A stretch of 64,000 bases of DNA from Sinanaerobacter sp. ZZT-01 (GCF_035621135.1 NZ_CP141728.1:2170001-2234000); one strand, 5' to 3'. Numbered from the stretch's first letter, positions 27,986 through 37,148 are shown. A program made the numbers and translations. Notes: generated by a model not told the origin, from the letters alone.

Positions 27986-28246
27986 ATGCCAAAAAGAGAT
28001 GGAACCGGACCTTTTGGAACTGGAGTTACTTGCAGCGTTATGCCCGGAAGCGGATGTAGAATTGGAATGGGCATTCGAAGAAAATATGGAAACGGGATTG
28101 GAAGAGGTTTCGGATGTGCTTTTGGCTCTGGAAGAGGGTTTGGTTTGAATCAAGATTTGAAAGAAGGAGAAAGACAGAAGTTTCAAGGAGGAAAAATATT
28201 CCTTCAAAATCATTTAAAAACGATTGAGAAGCGATTGAAAGATTGA
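27986..28246 (+). CDS. DUF5320-like glycine-rich protein of the ORP-like cluster
   Basis: An 86-aa protein starting MPKRDGTGPFGTG, the typical N-terminus of small Gly-rich proteins found beside NifX/NifB-type and MinD-type genes in anaerobes. The first 60 residues are Gly/Arg-rich with two Cys. The C-terminal 25 residues are a charged helix. AGGAGG sits eight bases before the ATG. Its last codons run into a 19-bp tandem repeat, so the present C-terminus may be a recent product of repeat growth. Molecular role unknown. Confidence 0.7.
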   Translation: MPKRDGTGPFGTGVTCSVMPGSGCRIGMGIRRKYGNGIGRGFGCAFGSGRGFGLNQDLKEGERQKFQGGKIFLQNHLKTIEKRLKD

Positions 28247-28316
28247 GAAGCGATTGAAAGATTGAGAAGCGATTGAAAGATTGAGAAGCGATTGAAAGAT
28301 TGAGAAGCGATTGAAA
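28222..28316 (+). repeat. Five perfect 19-bp tandem repeats
   Basis: Unit gattgagaagcgattgaaa repeated five times without change, starting at 28222, 28241, 28260, 28279 and 28298. The first copy and part of the second encode the C-terminus and stop of the preceding gene; the rest is noncoding. Because 19 is not a multiple of three, unit gain or loss would not keep a reading frame. Such perfect repeats are prone to slippage. Confidence 0.92.
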
Positions 28317-28361
28317 TATGATTAATAGGAAATAGTAAAAAGAGCAGAGAGGACTTAGAAT

Positions 28362-28751
28362 ATGCCAAGACCAAGAAAATGGAGGAAGGTTTGCTGTTTA
28401 CCGGAAAGCAACCGATTTGGACCGCTTGATCTACCGCCAAATGCAGAAAATTTTGTTCATATGACAGTAGACGAATACGAAACGATCCGATTGATTGATT
28501 TAGAAGGGATGAACCAGGAGGAATGCGCAAAGCAAATGAACATTGCACGTACAACAGTTCAGGGAATTTATAATGAGGCAAGGAAAAAACTTGCGGAATC
28601 CTTGGTAAATGGTAAAGTACTTCGAATCGAAGGCGGTGAATATCAGCTCTGCAACAGCGATCAGACATCATGCGGAAGAGGCAGCTGCCATAGGCGCAGA
28701 TGTGAAAGAATCATGGAGGAATGTAATGAAGATAGCAATACCGGTAAATGA
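28362..28751 (+). CDS. DUF134-family helix-turn-helix protein
   Basis: A 129-aa protein of the UPF0251/DUF134 family, opening with [15 protein letters not shown]. Residues 40-85 form a sigma-70 region 4-like HTH ([35 protein letters not shown]). The C-terminal tail is Cys-rich ([12 protein letters not shown]), suggesting metal or cluster binding. Family members sit next to NifX/MinD-type genes and probably regulate them. It overlaps the next gene by 26 bp. Confidence 0.88.
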   Translation: MPRPRKWRKVCCLPESNRFGPLDLPPNAENFVHMTVDEYETIRLIDLEGMNQEECAKQMNIARTTVQGIYNEARKKLAESLVNGKVLRIEGGEYQLCNSDQTSCGRGSCHRRRCERIMEECNEDSNTGK

Positions 28752-29094
28752 GAATGATGTAAAAACGACGGTATGTCCATCCTTTGGGCGTACGCCATAT
28801 TTTCTCATTTATAATACAGAAACAAGAGAAAGCAGCTTCTTGAATAACAGTGCAGCAGCCAGCCAGGGCGGCGCAGGAATTCTAGCAGCACAAACATTAG
28901 TAGATCAACAGGTAGAGTCCGTTTTGACGCCAAGATGCGGAAAAAATGCCGCAGACGTTTTACAGGCCGCTCAAGTGAAGTTGTATCGGACAATGAATGA
29001 TTCCATTGAAGATAATCTTACGGCTTTTCAGGCAAAGGCTCTTTCGCCGTTAGCGGAAATTCACCCAGGCTTTCACAATCATGGAGGAAAATAA
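28726..29094 (+). CDS. NifX/NifB C-terminal (dinitrogenase iron-molybdenum cofactor) family protein
   Basis: A 122-aa single-domain protein of the Nitro_FeMo-Co family ([53 protein letters not shown]). Relatives bind or carry iron-molybdenum or other metal-sulfur clusters. The ATG at 28726 has GGAGG six bases upstream; the longer frame inside the DUF134 gene is rejected. No nitrogenase genes are in the window, so this is more likely part of an ORP-type system than of nitrogen fixation. Confidence 0.88.
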   Translation: MKIAIPVNENDVKTTVCPSFGRTPYFLIYNTETRESSFLNNSAAASQGGAGILAAQTLVDQQVESVLTPRCGKNAADVLQAAQVKLYRTMNDSIEDNLTAFQAKALSPLAEIHPGFHNHGGK

Positions 29095-29095
29095 T

Positions 29096-29938
29096 ATGAA
29101 GATCGCTGTACTGAGCGGAAAAGGAGGGACCGGAAAAACATTAGTATCGGTTAATCTGGCTTCCGTAGCGGATACGTGTTCTTATATGGATTGTGATGTG
29201 GAAGAGCCAAACGGGAACTTCTTTTTTAAGCCGAAAGAGGTTAAAGAAAAAAAGGTATCGGTTTGTATTCCTGTCTTTGACAATACAAAATGCACCGGCT
29301 GTCGCAAATGCGTTGATTTTTGTAAGTTTAATGCATTAGCGTACATTAAGGATCGTGTATTTATCTTTGAAGAAGTCTGTCATTCTTGCGGAGGATGTGT
29401 CTTGCTTTGTCCAGAAGATGCAGTTTCAGAAAAAAAGAAAGTAATTGGAACGCTAGAAGCAGGCGTGTCAGAGCAGGTACATGTTCATACGGGAACGATG
29501 AAAACAGGCGAAGTATCCGGTGTTCCGATTATAAAGGAAATGCTTGAAAATCCATTGACGCCAAAAGATGCTATGACTTTTATTGATTGCCCGCCGGGAA
29601 GTGCCTGTATTGTAATGGAAAGCATAAAAGATGTAGATTTTTGTGTACTTGTGGCTGAGCCAACCGTATTTGGTGTTCATAATTTAAGTATGGTATATGA
29701 ATTGGTGAAATTATTTAAAAAGCCACATGGCGTAATATTAAATAAATGTATGGATGCAGAAAATCCGGCTGAGGCGTATTGTCTTGAACATCGGATTCCA
29801 ATTTTAGGACGTATCCCATTTGATAAAGAACTCGGTGCTTTAAACTCAGATGCAAAGATAGTATCCAGAGAAAGTGAAAAATACCACAGCTTGTTTTCAT
29901 CGCTGCTTCAAAATATAATGAAGGAGGTGGCACAATGA
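29096..29938 (+). CDS. MinD/ParA-type ATPase with inserted ferredoxin domain (ORP-like, first copy)
   Basis: A 280-aa P-loop ATPase. Deviant Walker A SGKGGTGKT at residues 7-15. A 2x4Fe-4S ferredoxin insertion at about 60-105 (CTGCRKCVDFC and CHSCGGCVLLC), then the remaining MinD fold (DCPPGSACIV, VLVAEPTVFGVHNL). This layout matches the paired ATPases of the Desulfovibrio orange-protein complex and many paralogues in anaerobes. GGAGG precedes the ATG at 29096. It overlaps the second copy by four bases. Confidence 0.92.
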   Translation: MKIAVLSGKGGTGKTLVSVNLASVADTCSYMDCDVEEPNGNFFFKPKEVKEKKVSVCIPVFDNTKCTGCRKCVDFCKFNALAYIKDRVFIFEEVCHSCGGCVLLCPEDAVSEKKKVIGTLEAGVSEQVHVHTGTMKTGEVSGVPIIKEMLENPLTPKDAMTFIDCPPGSACIVMESIKDVDFCVLVAEPTVFGVHNLSMVYELVKLFKKPHGVILNKCMDAENPAEAYCLEHRIPILGRIPFDKELGALNSDAKIVSRESEKYHSLFSSLLQNIMKEVAQ

Positions 29939-30804
29939 AACAACTGTTGATTCTAAGCGGAAAAGGTGGAACCGGGAAAACGACAATTGCGAGTGCATTT
30001 ATCCGTTTAACGGAGGTGGAAGCTTATGCAGATTGTGATGTAGATGCCCCGAACCTTCATTTGATTATGAATCAGGATATGCCTTCCACTAAAACAGAGT
30101 ATTACGGAATGCCAAAAGCAGAAATTGATTCAGAAGTTTGCATTCAGTGTGGTCAGTGTAGACAAAACTGCCGTTTTGATGCCATCAAATCGGAGCAAGC
30201 GTATCAGGTGGATCCTTTTGCCTGTGAAGGCTGTGGTGTTTGTGAAGCAATTTGTCCGGTCGAGGCCATTTCTTTAAAACCACACATTGCCGGGGAATTG
30301 AGTTTGTATAAGGATGAAACGCATGTGTTCTCGACGGCACAATTAAAAATGGGAAGCGGAACTTCTGGGAAATTAGTCACTGAAGTAAAAAATCAAATGA
30401 AATCATCTGCTAAAAATGCAGAATTTGCAATTGTAGATGGTTCTCCGGGTATTGGCTGCCCTGTTATTGCATCCTTAAGCGGCGTGGACATGGTGTTGAT
30501 TGTGGCCGAACCATCGATTTCAGGAATCAGTGATATGAAACGAATATTAGAAACTGCAAAAATCTTTCAGGTTAAAACGGCTGTTTGCATCAATAAATAC
30601 GATACAAATCCGTTGAATTCGAAAGAGATTGAAAAATTCTGCAAGGAGCAGCAGGTTCCGTTTATCGGTAAAGTACCTTTTGATTCAAAGGCGGTGGAGG
30701 CGATCAATCACGGAAAAACGATTGCGGATATAGATTGTATATCGGGAGATGCAGTTAAAGGGATTTACCAGAATGCAGTTCATTTACTTTTCAATAATAA
30801 TTGA
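29935..30804 (+). CDS. MinD/ParA-type ATPase with inserted ferredoxin domain (ORP-like, second copy)
   Basis: A 289-aa paralogue of the preceding protein: Walker A SGKGGTGKTT near 7-16, ferredoxin cluster CIQCGQCRQNC and CEGCGVCEAIC at about 65-105, DGSPGIGCPV and AEPSISGISDMKR later. Two such ATPases encoded in tandem with ATGA overlap suggest a heterodimer. AAGGAGG lies just ahead of the start. Likely role is ATP-dependent handling of a metal-sulfur cluster; direct evidence is lacking. Confidence 0.92.
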   Translation: MKQLLILSGKGGTGKTTIASAFIRLTEVEAYADCDVDAPNLHLIMNQDMPSTKTEYYGMPKAEIDSEVCIQCGQCRQNCRFDAIKSEQAYQVDPFACEGCGVCEAICPVEAISLKPHIAGELSLYKDETHVFSTAQLKMGSGTSGKLVTEVKNQMKSSAKNAEFAIVDGSPGIGCPVIASLSGVDMVLIVAEPSISGISDMKRILETAKIFQVKTAVCINKYDTNPLNSKEIEKFCKEQQVPFIGKVPFDSKAVEAINHGKTIADIDCISGDAVKGIYQNAVHLLFNNN

Positions 30805-30914
30805 AGAGAGAATGCATAAAATATAGGAAAAATAAAAAGAAGCGAAACAGGGAGTCAGAAAGACAGACTCTGGTAAAACAAAAAAATGAAGATGTGAAAA
30901 TGGAGGAATGAAAC

Positions 30915-31274
30915 ATGAGAATCGCAGTAGCAAGTGAAAAAGGTATGGTTACAGGTCATTTTGGACATTGTGAAGGATTTATAATTTTCGATGAAAAGAA
31001 TAATGAGATCATTGCAGAGGAAATGGTGCCAAACCCTGGGCATAAACCTGGATTTTTACCAAATTTTTTAGCAGATCGGGGTGTTGATGTCATTATATCC
31101 GGCGGAATGGGCGGCGGAGCTGTTGATATATTTAATGAAAGAAATGTAGAAGTAATTATAGGGGCAAGCGGCGATGCGAAAAAAGCAGCGAAATCCTATT
31201 TAGCGGGTGAACTAAAATCAACCGGTTCTATCTGTCATGAGCATGCACATCACGATGAATGTGGAAATGAATAA
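30915..31274 (+). CDS. NifX/NifB-family protein, second copy
   Basis: A 119-aa Nitro_FeMo-Co domain protein (MRIAVASEKGMVTGHFGHC, GVDVIISGGMGGGAVDIFNE) with a His/Cys-rich tail (CHEHAHHDEC) that could bind metal. GGAGG precedes the ATG. It ends the ORP-like cluster, 110 bp after the second ATPase, and is followed by a bidirectional terminator. Confidence 0.9.
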   Translation: MRIAVASEKGMVTGHFGHCEGFIIFDEKNNEIIAEEMVPNPGHKPGFLPNFLADRGVDVIISGGMGGGAVDIFNERNVEVIIGASGDAKKAAKSYLAGELKSTGSICHEHAHHDECGNE

Positions 31275-31312
31275 GCGTGTTGCTTAGATAACACGAAGAA
31301 GAATAGCAAAAT

Positions 31313-31341
31313 AAAAAATCCAGATAGATTCTGGATTTTTT
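31313..31341. terminator. Bidirectional terminator
   Basis: Eleven-bp perfect stem (aaaaatccaga/tctggattttt) with A and T runs on both sides, between the convergent NifX-like and DUF815 genes. Confidence 0.85.
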
Positions 31342-31351
31342 ATTTACTCGT

Positions 31352-32656
31352 TTATGAGGAAATTCCAATCAAATAATTGATGAACTGCTGAGCGGTACGT
31401 CCTGAAATTCCGCCATGACGCATTTCCCACATCCGTGCGGAGTCGATCAGTTCTTCATCGGTTAGTGTAATTTCCGGATGTTTTCTTGCCAGTGTTGTGA
31501 CAATCTTGTAAAACTCATCTCGTGAAGGCTTATAATATCCGATTGTAATACCAAATCTTCCGACTAAGGATAATTTTTCCTGCATCGTATCAGAGCGGTG
31601 CAGTTCATCCTGTGACATATCGGAACGATCACTCCAGGTTTCTCGAATAAGATGGCGCCGATTGGAGGTCGCATATATCAATATATTTTCCGGCTTTATT
31701 TCCAATCCACCTTCAATTACAGCTTTTAAATATTTGTATTCAATTTCAAACTCTTCAAAGGAAAGGTCATCCATATAAATAATAAATCGATAGTTGCGGT
31801 CTTTTATTGCATTGATGACTTTTGATAAATCTTTAAATTCATGCTTATATATCTCTATCATACGAAGTCCCTGGCCATAATACTGATTTAATATCGCTTT
31901 AATGCTGGTAGATTTTCCGGTTCCTGCATCTCCGTATAAGAGAACATTGTTTGCTTTTTTTCCTGTCACAAAAGCTTCGGTGTTTTGTATCAATTGTTTT
32001 TTCTGATTTTCATAGCCGATCAAATCATCAAGCACCACCTCTCCAGTTGTGGTAATTGGGATTAGAAAATCCGAATCATCTCTATTCGAAATGCGGAAGG
32101 CTTTATTCAGTCCAAACTTACCGACGCCATAAGCTTTATAAAAGTCCGTAACAATGGAATACATTGTTTTTTCATCTTCTGCCTGCTCCATCATAAGGCT
32201 GAGCTTTTGGACCTTTTCACTGACGCTTTTATTAAAGATCTGTTCTTTCTTAGTGACCGCTTTATAGTTTTGAATCGTCGTAAAACAATTGATATTCAGT
32301 TCTTGTTCCAGCCGTGTAAAATCATAGTCAAACAGCTGTTTAAAGATAGAGAAATCATTTACAGCAAATTCGTTTACCGTACCCTCGACAGCTCCGATTT
32401 TTTCTGAGACAAGGGTAAATGGGTTTTCTGTCATAGCTAGTAAAAATGCTAAATAATTATGCCACAAATTTTTATCGAAGCCATATTTGGTTGAAATTTC
32501 TAAAAGACGATGGACTTGAATCAAAATATCGGCAATCAGTTTTTCTTTTTCATATTTTCCTTCTGTGAATCGTCGAACGATATTGGATAATTGAAATAAT
32601 ATGCTATCATTACCGATGTTTCTGTAAATAAGTAATTTAGATGTTAAATGATGCAT
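31352..32656 (-). CDS. DUF815-family AAA+ ATPase
   Basis: A 434-aa protein. Walker [14 protein letters not shown] near residue 220, Walker [15 protein letters not shown] near 265, sensor 1 [12 protein letters not shown] and arginine-finger region [11 protein letters not shown] are all present, as in DUF815 ATPases. Biochemical role is not established. The ATG at 32656 has AAGGAG and lies 13 bases after the proA stop; an earlier in-frame start inside proA lacks a site. Last gene of a minus-strand operon with proA and the phosphoesterase. Confidence 0.9.
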   Translation of the reverse strand: MHHLTSKLLIYRNIGNDSILFQLSNIVRRFTEGKYEKEKLIADILIQVHRLLEISTKYGFDKNLWHNYLAFLLAMTENPFTLVSEKIGAVEGTVNEFAVNDFSIFKQLFDYDFTRLEQELNINCFTTIQNYKAVTKKEQIFNKSVSEKVQKLSLMMEQAEDEKTMYSIVTDFYKAYGVGKFGLNKAFRISNRDDSDFLIPITTTGEVVLDDLIGYENQKKQLIQNTEAFVTGKKANNVLLYGDAGTGKSTSIKAILNQYYGQGLRMIEIYKHEFKDLSKVINAIKDRNYRFIIYMDDLSFEEFEIEYKYLKAVIEGGLEIKPENILIYATSNRRHLIRETWSDRSDMSQDELHRSDTMQEKLSLVGRFGITIGYYKPSRDEFYKIVTTLARKHPEITLTDEELIDSARMWEMRHGGISGRTAQQFINYLIGISS

Positions 32657-32669
32657 TCTTATTTTCTCC

Positions 32670-33977
32670 TTAACATTTCTTCGAGGCAATATCTTTAAAG
32701 TGAAATGATTTTTGCCCTTGTGCGTAATCAGATACAATTTGGCCGTTTCCGAATAGTTTATATTTGTATGTAACTAATCCGTCGAGTCCGACCGGACCTC
32801 TAGCGTGTAATTTTCCGGTACTGATGCCGACTTCTGCACCGAATCCGTAACGGAATCCGTCAGCAAAGCGTGTAGAGCAATTTTGATAGACACCGGCAGA
32901 GTCAACAAGAAGCATAAAACGCTCTGCTGTTTTGGAATCTTCTGTGAGGATGCAGTCGGTATGGTGTGAGCCATAATAATTAATATGAGCAATTGCTGCA
33001 TCTAGGCCTGATACAATTTTAACCGAAATGACATAGTCAGAATATTCTGTTCTGAAATTCGGGTCTGCATTGTTTTTCAGAGAAAGCATGGCTCGCGTTT
33101 TTTCACAGCCAATGAGAGAAACCTTGTTTTTCTCGAGCATGTTTTGAAGCTGCGGCAAGAATTCTTTCGCAATGGATTCGTGAATTAATAGGGTTTCTAC
33201 GGTATTGCAGGCGACGACGTATTGTGTTTTTGCATCTAAAATAATTGGGAGCGCCTTTTCAAAGTCTGCATCTTGGTCGACAAAGATATGGCAGACACCG
33301 TCGGCATGACCCATAACAGGAATCTTTGTATTTTCCATAATATATTGTACAAATGAATTAGAGCCTCTCGGTATTAGAAGGTCAATGGATTCATTACATT
33401 TCAATAAGTCTTGGATTTCTGCTCTATTTTCAATTAATGTCAAAAATCCGTTTGGTATGTTGGATGCAACACCTGCTTCATGAATGAGCTCAAAAAGAAT
33501 TCGGTTTGTGTGAGCAGCTTCGCTTCCTCCCTTTAAAATAGCACAGTTGCCGCTTTTTAAACACAGTGCTGCAATTTGAACTAACGCATCAGGACGAGAT
33601 TCAAATATAACTCCGATTACACCGATCGGACACGTTATTTTCTGTAAGGTTAAATTTTCATCCAGCTCTCTTTCCAGTAAAGTTTGAAAAAGAGGGTCTG
33701 ACAGTGAAATGAGACTGTCAATGCCACTTAAAACATCTTGAAGTTTTTGTTCGTCAAATTTTAACCGTTTTAAGATTGGCGCAGGTATTTGATTTTTTTC
33801 TGCATTCTTTAAATCAAGCTCGTTTGCAATCTGAATTTTTAAACGGTTTTCCCACAGCTTTTCGGAAATGGCTTTTAAGGCCTCATTTCTCGATTCCTTT
33901 GTTAACGCTGCCATCTGAAAGCTGTCCTTTTTGATAGCGGATGTAATATTCCGAATGGATTGTGTGCTTGTTGACAT
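32670..33977 (-). CDS. proA: Gamma-glutamyl phosphate reductase
   Basis: A 435-aa aldehyde-dehydrogenase-fold enzyme that reduces glutamyl-5-phosphate with NADPH, second step of proline synthesis. Landmarks: [15 protein letters not shown] (about 120-134), [21 protein letters not shown], and [12 protein letters not shown] holding the catalytic Cys. The start at 33977 is supported by AGGTGA and by the usual protein length; the frame continues upstream into the phosphoesterase gene. proB and proC are 26 kb away on the other strand. Confidence 0.96.
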   Translation of the reverse strand: MSTSTQSIRNITSAIKKDSFQMAALTKESRNEALKAISEKLWENRLKIQIANELDLKNAEKNQIPAPILKRLKFDEQKLQDVLSGIDSLISLSDPLFQTLLERELDENLTLQKITCPIGVIGVIFESRPDALVQIAALCLKSGNCAILKGGSEAAHTNRILFELIHEAGVASNIPNGFLTLIENRAEIQDLLKCNESIDLLIPRGSNSFVQYIMENTKIPVMGHADGVCHIFVDQDADFEKALPIILDAKTQYVVACNTVETLLIHESIAKEFLPQLQNMLEKNKVSLIGCEKTRAMLSLKNNADPNFRTEYSDYVISVKIVSGLDAAIAHINYYGSHHTDCILTEDSKTAERFMLLVDSAGVYQNCSTRFADGFRYGFGAEVGISTGKLHARGPVGLDGLVTYKYKLFGNGQIVSDYAQGQKSFHFKDIASKKC

Positions 33978-33978
33978 T

Positions 33979-34902
33979 TTATTCACCTGTAAGTCCTTCC
34001 TTATTTGGTTCTTTTTTATAAAAACAAGAGAGCGGCTTTGGTCCTTGAATGACTGTTTTTCGAATGTACATCGTACCGTCTGGCTTGCTGTGTACACGCC
34101 ACGAAACATAGCTGATTTCACCATCTGTCAGTTCTAAGCAGGTTATGCCGCGGGGATGCATACAGCAGCCGGTATTAAAATAAGCCGGTTCATCAGGTTT
34201 TGGAAATTTAGGCCGGTGTGTATGCCCGCAGATTAGCATGATACCGTGCCTTTCATTCCATTTATTATAGTTAATTTCGACCTTATGACGCTTGTACTTA
34301 TTTTTTGAAGGGCTGGCAGCATAGTTTACACCAACTAAATGTAAAAAACGCCAAACGTGTTGGATCATAAAACGTGATACCCACCAAAATTGGTCATTCA
34401 GCATGTCTCCCTGATTTCCGTGAACGACAAAAATTTCTTGATTTGTAATGCGGTGTTTCAGAATTAATGCTTCATGAACAGTTATTCCCGGAAATAAAGG
34501 AACCATTTCGTCCGATTGTTCGTCATAAGTATAGTATAGATTTTTCTTTACGTAATTTGGGTCTCGGAGCTGAATATTATGGTTTCCAAAAAGCATCAAA
34601 AGACGGCCGGAATCATAATATTTTTTTAAAAGATCAAAAGTGCTGCGATGTGCGCTTAAAATATGTTCATATTTTGGATGTTCCCATAATTCATCGCCGT
34701 CACCCACTTCAATATAAGTATAGTCGTGACGGTAATAGTGGTCAAGTGCATGCTCGTATATATGCCGATTACGCCCGAACTCATCCGACAAGCTGTCATC
34801 TCCGCGGTGTACATCACTGAAAAATACAAAGCGGGAGTTATCGTCGAAGGGAACGGGAAAAGCGGATTTGAATACTTGGTCCAAACGTTTATTTGTTTGC
34901 AA
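33979..34902 (-). CDS. Calcineurin-like metallophosphoesterase
   Basis: A 307-aa phosphoesterase with all metal-binding blocks: FSDVHRGDD (near 28), VGDGDELWE (near 62), FGNHN (near 101), VHGNQGD (near 160) and CGHTHRP (near 228). The order and spacing are like those of UDP-2,3-diacylglucosamine hydrolase relatives, but Gram-positive members act on other substrates. The start is a TTG with AGGTGA six bases upstream. It ends one base before the proA start codon, so translation is likely coupled. Confidence 0.9.
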   Translation of the reverse strand: MQTNKRLDQVFKSAFPVPFDDNSRFVFFSDVHRGDDSLSDEFGRNRHIYEHALDHYYRHDYTYIEVGDGDELWEHPKYEHILSAHRSTFDLLKKYYDSGRLLMLFGNHNIQLRDPNYVKKNLYYTYDEQSDEMVPLFPGITVHEALILKHRITNQEIFVVHGNQGDMLNDQFWWVSRFMIQHVWRFLHLVGVNYAASPSKNKYKRHKVEINYNKWNERHGIMLICGHTHRPKFPKPDEPAYFNTGCCMHPRGITCLELTDGEISYVSWRVHSKPDGTMYIRKTVIQGPKPLSCFYKKEPNKEGLTGE

Positions 34903-34973
34903 CGTAGGTCACCTCTTCTTTGGTCTTTTTTTTAGTATACCATAAAAATATTTCTAAGGTTAGTATGATTCAA

Positions 34974-35981
34974 TCAGAGCTGTTTTAATATTTCTTTTAA
35001 TAGAATTTTTAAAGTATGATTGATTTCTAAATAATTTGGATTGCTTCCGTCATGAAGCACCAGATAGCCGCTTTGATAACCGTTATATTTTTGAACTGGT
35101 GTAAAATCCATTGAAAACGCTTCTAGGTCAATGTATAAAAAGTTGCTTTCATAAAGATAGGGGATGGTTATTTCAAAGGTCTGCATTTGTGAGTCAAAAT
35201 TTAGATGATGTGTCAATTCGTAGCTTTGGTAAGGTAGAGTAATATTTTGACTCGTTCCTTTAATAGATAGAAACCCTTTATCAAAATGAATGCGTTCAAT
35301 TTTTGCTTTTTTATCTTCTGCGGTGCATAAAAAACCTTTTTGAAACATAATATGATGCAAATCTAGTTTGTCTAGAATTTTTAATAGAGCGGATAATTGG
35401 ATCACATCGTCTCGGTTATGCAGTAGTATAGTTTGTTTGAGTTCCTCTGAGGGACGCTTTTGGTATTCCTCGTACAATAAAGTACTTTCTTTACCGGATA
35501 TTTGATCCAAGCGTTGTGACTGAATACCTAAAAAAGACTCTACCGTTTTTTGTTTCAGGTTTGGGAGTAATGCCGCGATGGAGGGAGACTGGCGCAAAAT
35601 ACGATAGAGATCGAAGGAATAGTGAAAAGGGAGTGTTTCTCCAATGCCTAGCTTTGCCATTCTTTTTGCAAGAAAAGGGCTGTCAAAGGAGTCTCCGTTA
35701 TAAGAAACCCATATTTCTTGTTTTGAAAGTTCGCTGAGATATTGTTCCAGCTGCTCTGCTTCCTCTTCTTTTGTCGGGGCAAAGCATTGCGTGATGGTAG
35801 AGGTTTGCTCACCAGAGATTTTCTTCTGATTGAGCAAACCTCCTAATATAAAAGTATCCTGTTTGGGAGAAAGACCGGTTGTTTCGATATCAAAGAAACC
35901 CAAAGAAAAATCCTCCATGTACAGGGACCATGATTTTGATGTATAGGAATTCAATTGATCCGTTTTTATTTTTGTGAACAT
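34974..35981 (-). CDS. YprB-like RNase H-fold exonuclease
   Basis: A 335-aa protein. The DEDD-type active site is visible as FFDIETTGLS near residue 30, SYNGDSFDSPFLAKR near 105 and HNRDDVIQLSALL near 185. The C-terminal 130 residues are beta-rich and specific to the YprB family. Substrate unknown. The ATG at 35981 has GGCGGTGAT upstream and is preferred to one 54 bases earlier. Confidence 0.88.
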   Translation of the reverse strand: MFTKIKTDQLNSYTSKSWSLYMEDFSLGFFDIETTGLSPKQDTFILGGLLNQKKISGEQTSTITQCFAPTKEEEAEQLEQYLSELSKQEIWVSYNGDSFDSPFLAKRMAKLGIGETLPFHYSFDLYRILRQSPSIAALLPNLKQKTVESFLGIQSQRLDQISGKESTLLYEEYQKRPSEELKQTILLHNRDDVIQLSALLKILDKLDLHHIMFQKGFLCTAEDKKAKIERIHFDKGFLSIKGTSQNITLPYQSYELTHHLNFDSQMQTFEITIPYLYESNFLYIDLEAFSMDFTPVQKYNGYQSGYLVLHDGSNPNYLEINHTLKILLKEILKQL

Positions 35982-36075
35982 AGTATCACCGCCTTCTTCA
36001 GTATCACATGTATCTTTAAAAGAAAATTGCTTCAATAAAATGATTTTTTGTAATAAATATTAAATAAAAAAGTTA

Positions 36076-36170
36076 CAAAAAACAAAACAAACTGCAGGGG
36101 AGCAGTTTGTTTTGTTCAAAAGGGGTATTGGGATTAGAGATTAATGAGGTTATCAGGGGGATAACCACGT
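36076..36170 (-). ncRNA. Candidate C-rich small regulatory RNA
   Basis: A near-consensus promoter (36175-36203) and a strong terminator frame a ~95-nt transcript with no coding frame. From 5' to 3' it has a hairpin ggttat/ataacc (36148-36166) with a CCCCCTG loop, a single-stranded CCCAATACCCCTTTT (36132-36118), and a 15-bp terminator stem (36081-36095/36102-36116) with a TCCCCT loop and a T-run. Three accessible C tracts facing Shine-Dalgarno sequences are typical of RsaE/RoxS-type sRNAs of Firmicutes. It could instead be a terminated leader of yprB. Confidence 0.6.
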
Positions 36171-36174
36171 CCAT

Positions 36175-36203
36175 ATTATAAACAATTCCGATGAAAAATG
36201 CAA
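36175..36203 (-). promoter_or_regulatory. Promoter of the candidate small RNA
   Basis: On the minus strand TTGCAT (36203-36198) and a perfect TATAAT (36180-36175) with 17-bp spacing. It points at the terminator at 36076-36116, 95 bp before yprB. Confidence 0.75.
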
Positions 36204-36274
36204 GCGTTCGACAAAAACTTCTAAAAAAATATTTTTTTTAGGAGTTTTATGTCGAAGAGTTTTTCTGAAAAAAT

Positions 36275-36301
36275 AGAGGAATCCAATGTTTGGAAGAGAA
36301 T
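36275..36301 (+). promoter_or_regulatory. Sigma-H-type promoter of spoVS
   Basis: AGAGGAATC (36275-36283), 11 bp, then AGAGAAT (36295-36301). This fits the Bacillus sigma-H consensus RnAGGAwWW / RnnGAAT in all but one position. spoVS of B. subtilis is known to be sigma-H dependent. The predicted leader is about 80 nt. Confidence 0.6.
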
Positions 36302-36388
36302 ATTGTAAAGGAAGTATTTAATAAAAATATTAAAATGAAATCCAATCAAAAGGGAATTCAAAAGAAGCATTTTAGGGAGGAAACAATA

Positions 36389-36649
36389 ATGGAAGTATTA
36401 AAAGTATCAGCGAAGTCAAATCCTAACTCGGTAGCAGGGGCTCTGGCAGGGGTTTTGAGAGAAAAAGGAGGGGCTGAGATTCAGGCAATCGGAGCAGGTG
36501 CACTGAATCAAGCAGTAAAAGCAGTCGCCATTGCAAGAGGGTTTGTAGCGCCAAGCGGAATTGATCTAGTATGCATTCCGGCGTTTACAGATATTTTAAT
36601 CGATGGGGAAGAAAGAACTGCAATTAAATTAATTATTGAACCTAGATAA
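36389..36649 (+). CDS. spoVS: Stage V sporulation protein S
   Basis: An 86-aa SpoVS of standard length (MEVLKVSAKSNPNSVAGALAG ... AIGAGALNQAVKA), an Alba-like nucleic-acid-binding fold needed for spore coat assembly and septation control in Bacillus. GGGAGG precedes the ATG at 36389; a longer frame upstream has no site. Single-gene transcript bounded by a sigma-H-type promoter and a strong terminator. Indicates a spore former or a close relative of one. Confidence 0.96.
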   Translation: MEVLKVSAKSNPNSVAGALAGVLREKGGAEIQAIGAGALNQAVKAVAIARGFVAPSGIDLVCIPAFTDILIDGEERTAIKLIIEPR

Positions 36650-36661
36650 AGAATCTATCTT

Positions 36662-36699
36662 AACCCATGGACAACTCTTACCTTTGTCCATGGGTTTTT
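36662..36699 (+). terminator. Terminator of spoVS
   Basis: Thirteen-bp perfect stem (aacccatggacaa/ttgtccatgggtt) followed by five T, twelve bases after the stop. Confidence 0.92.
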
Positions 36700-37148
36700 C
36701 ATTGTAAGAATAATAATTTTACCGTAAATGGAACGGTATGGCTTTTGTTTGGTTTCACAGACAAAATTAAAAAATTGCGAAAATTATGATATTTAGTGTT
36801 AAAATTAGGGGAAAAGTGTGCTATAATATATAAAGCAATCTTAAATATATTTAGTAACATTGAGTGAGGAAGTGGATGAGATCGAAATGAAATATGTAGA
36901 GGCATATAAGAATATCTCTTTGGACGAGCTTGCGCACTATCAGATTTTATAGAATAAGAGAAGTTTCATGAGACTTGGAAAGCGATTTTAATAGAGCGGT
37001 TAATTTTATACAAAGGATAACTTAGAAAAGAAGTCTTCTCTAGTCTATATACTATCAAATGCAATGCCGATATTATAAAAATTGAAATCTTTGAATAATT
37101 CAGACAAAACTATTGAAAAAGAAAGAAAAATATGATTAACTGTATGTG
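36700..37148. other. Intergenic region, no supported gene
   Basis: AT-rich. A TATAAT at 36823-36828 precedes a 25 to 34-codon open frame (36861-36951, ending AHYQIL) without a proper ribosome binding site. It may be a decayed gene start, but nothing confirms expression. The remainder holds the promoter area of the aminotransferase gene. Confidence 0.4.

Noticed and set aside
28726-31274. Nitrogen fixation cluster
   Set aside because: NifX/NifB-like and MinD-ferredoxin genes are present but no nifH, nifD, nifK or full-length nifB, so the ORP-like reading fits better.
36861-36951. A 25 to 34-codon frame ending AHYQIL
   Set aside because: A TATAAT lies upstream, but the start codons lack a usable ribosome binding site and the peptide has no recognisable feature; at best a decayed gene start.
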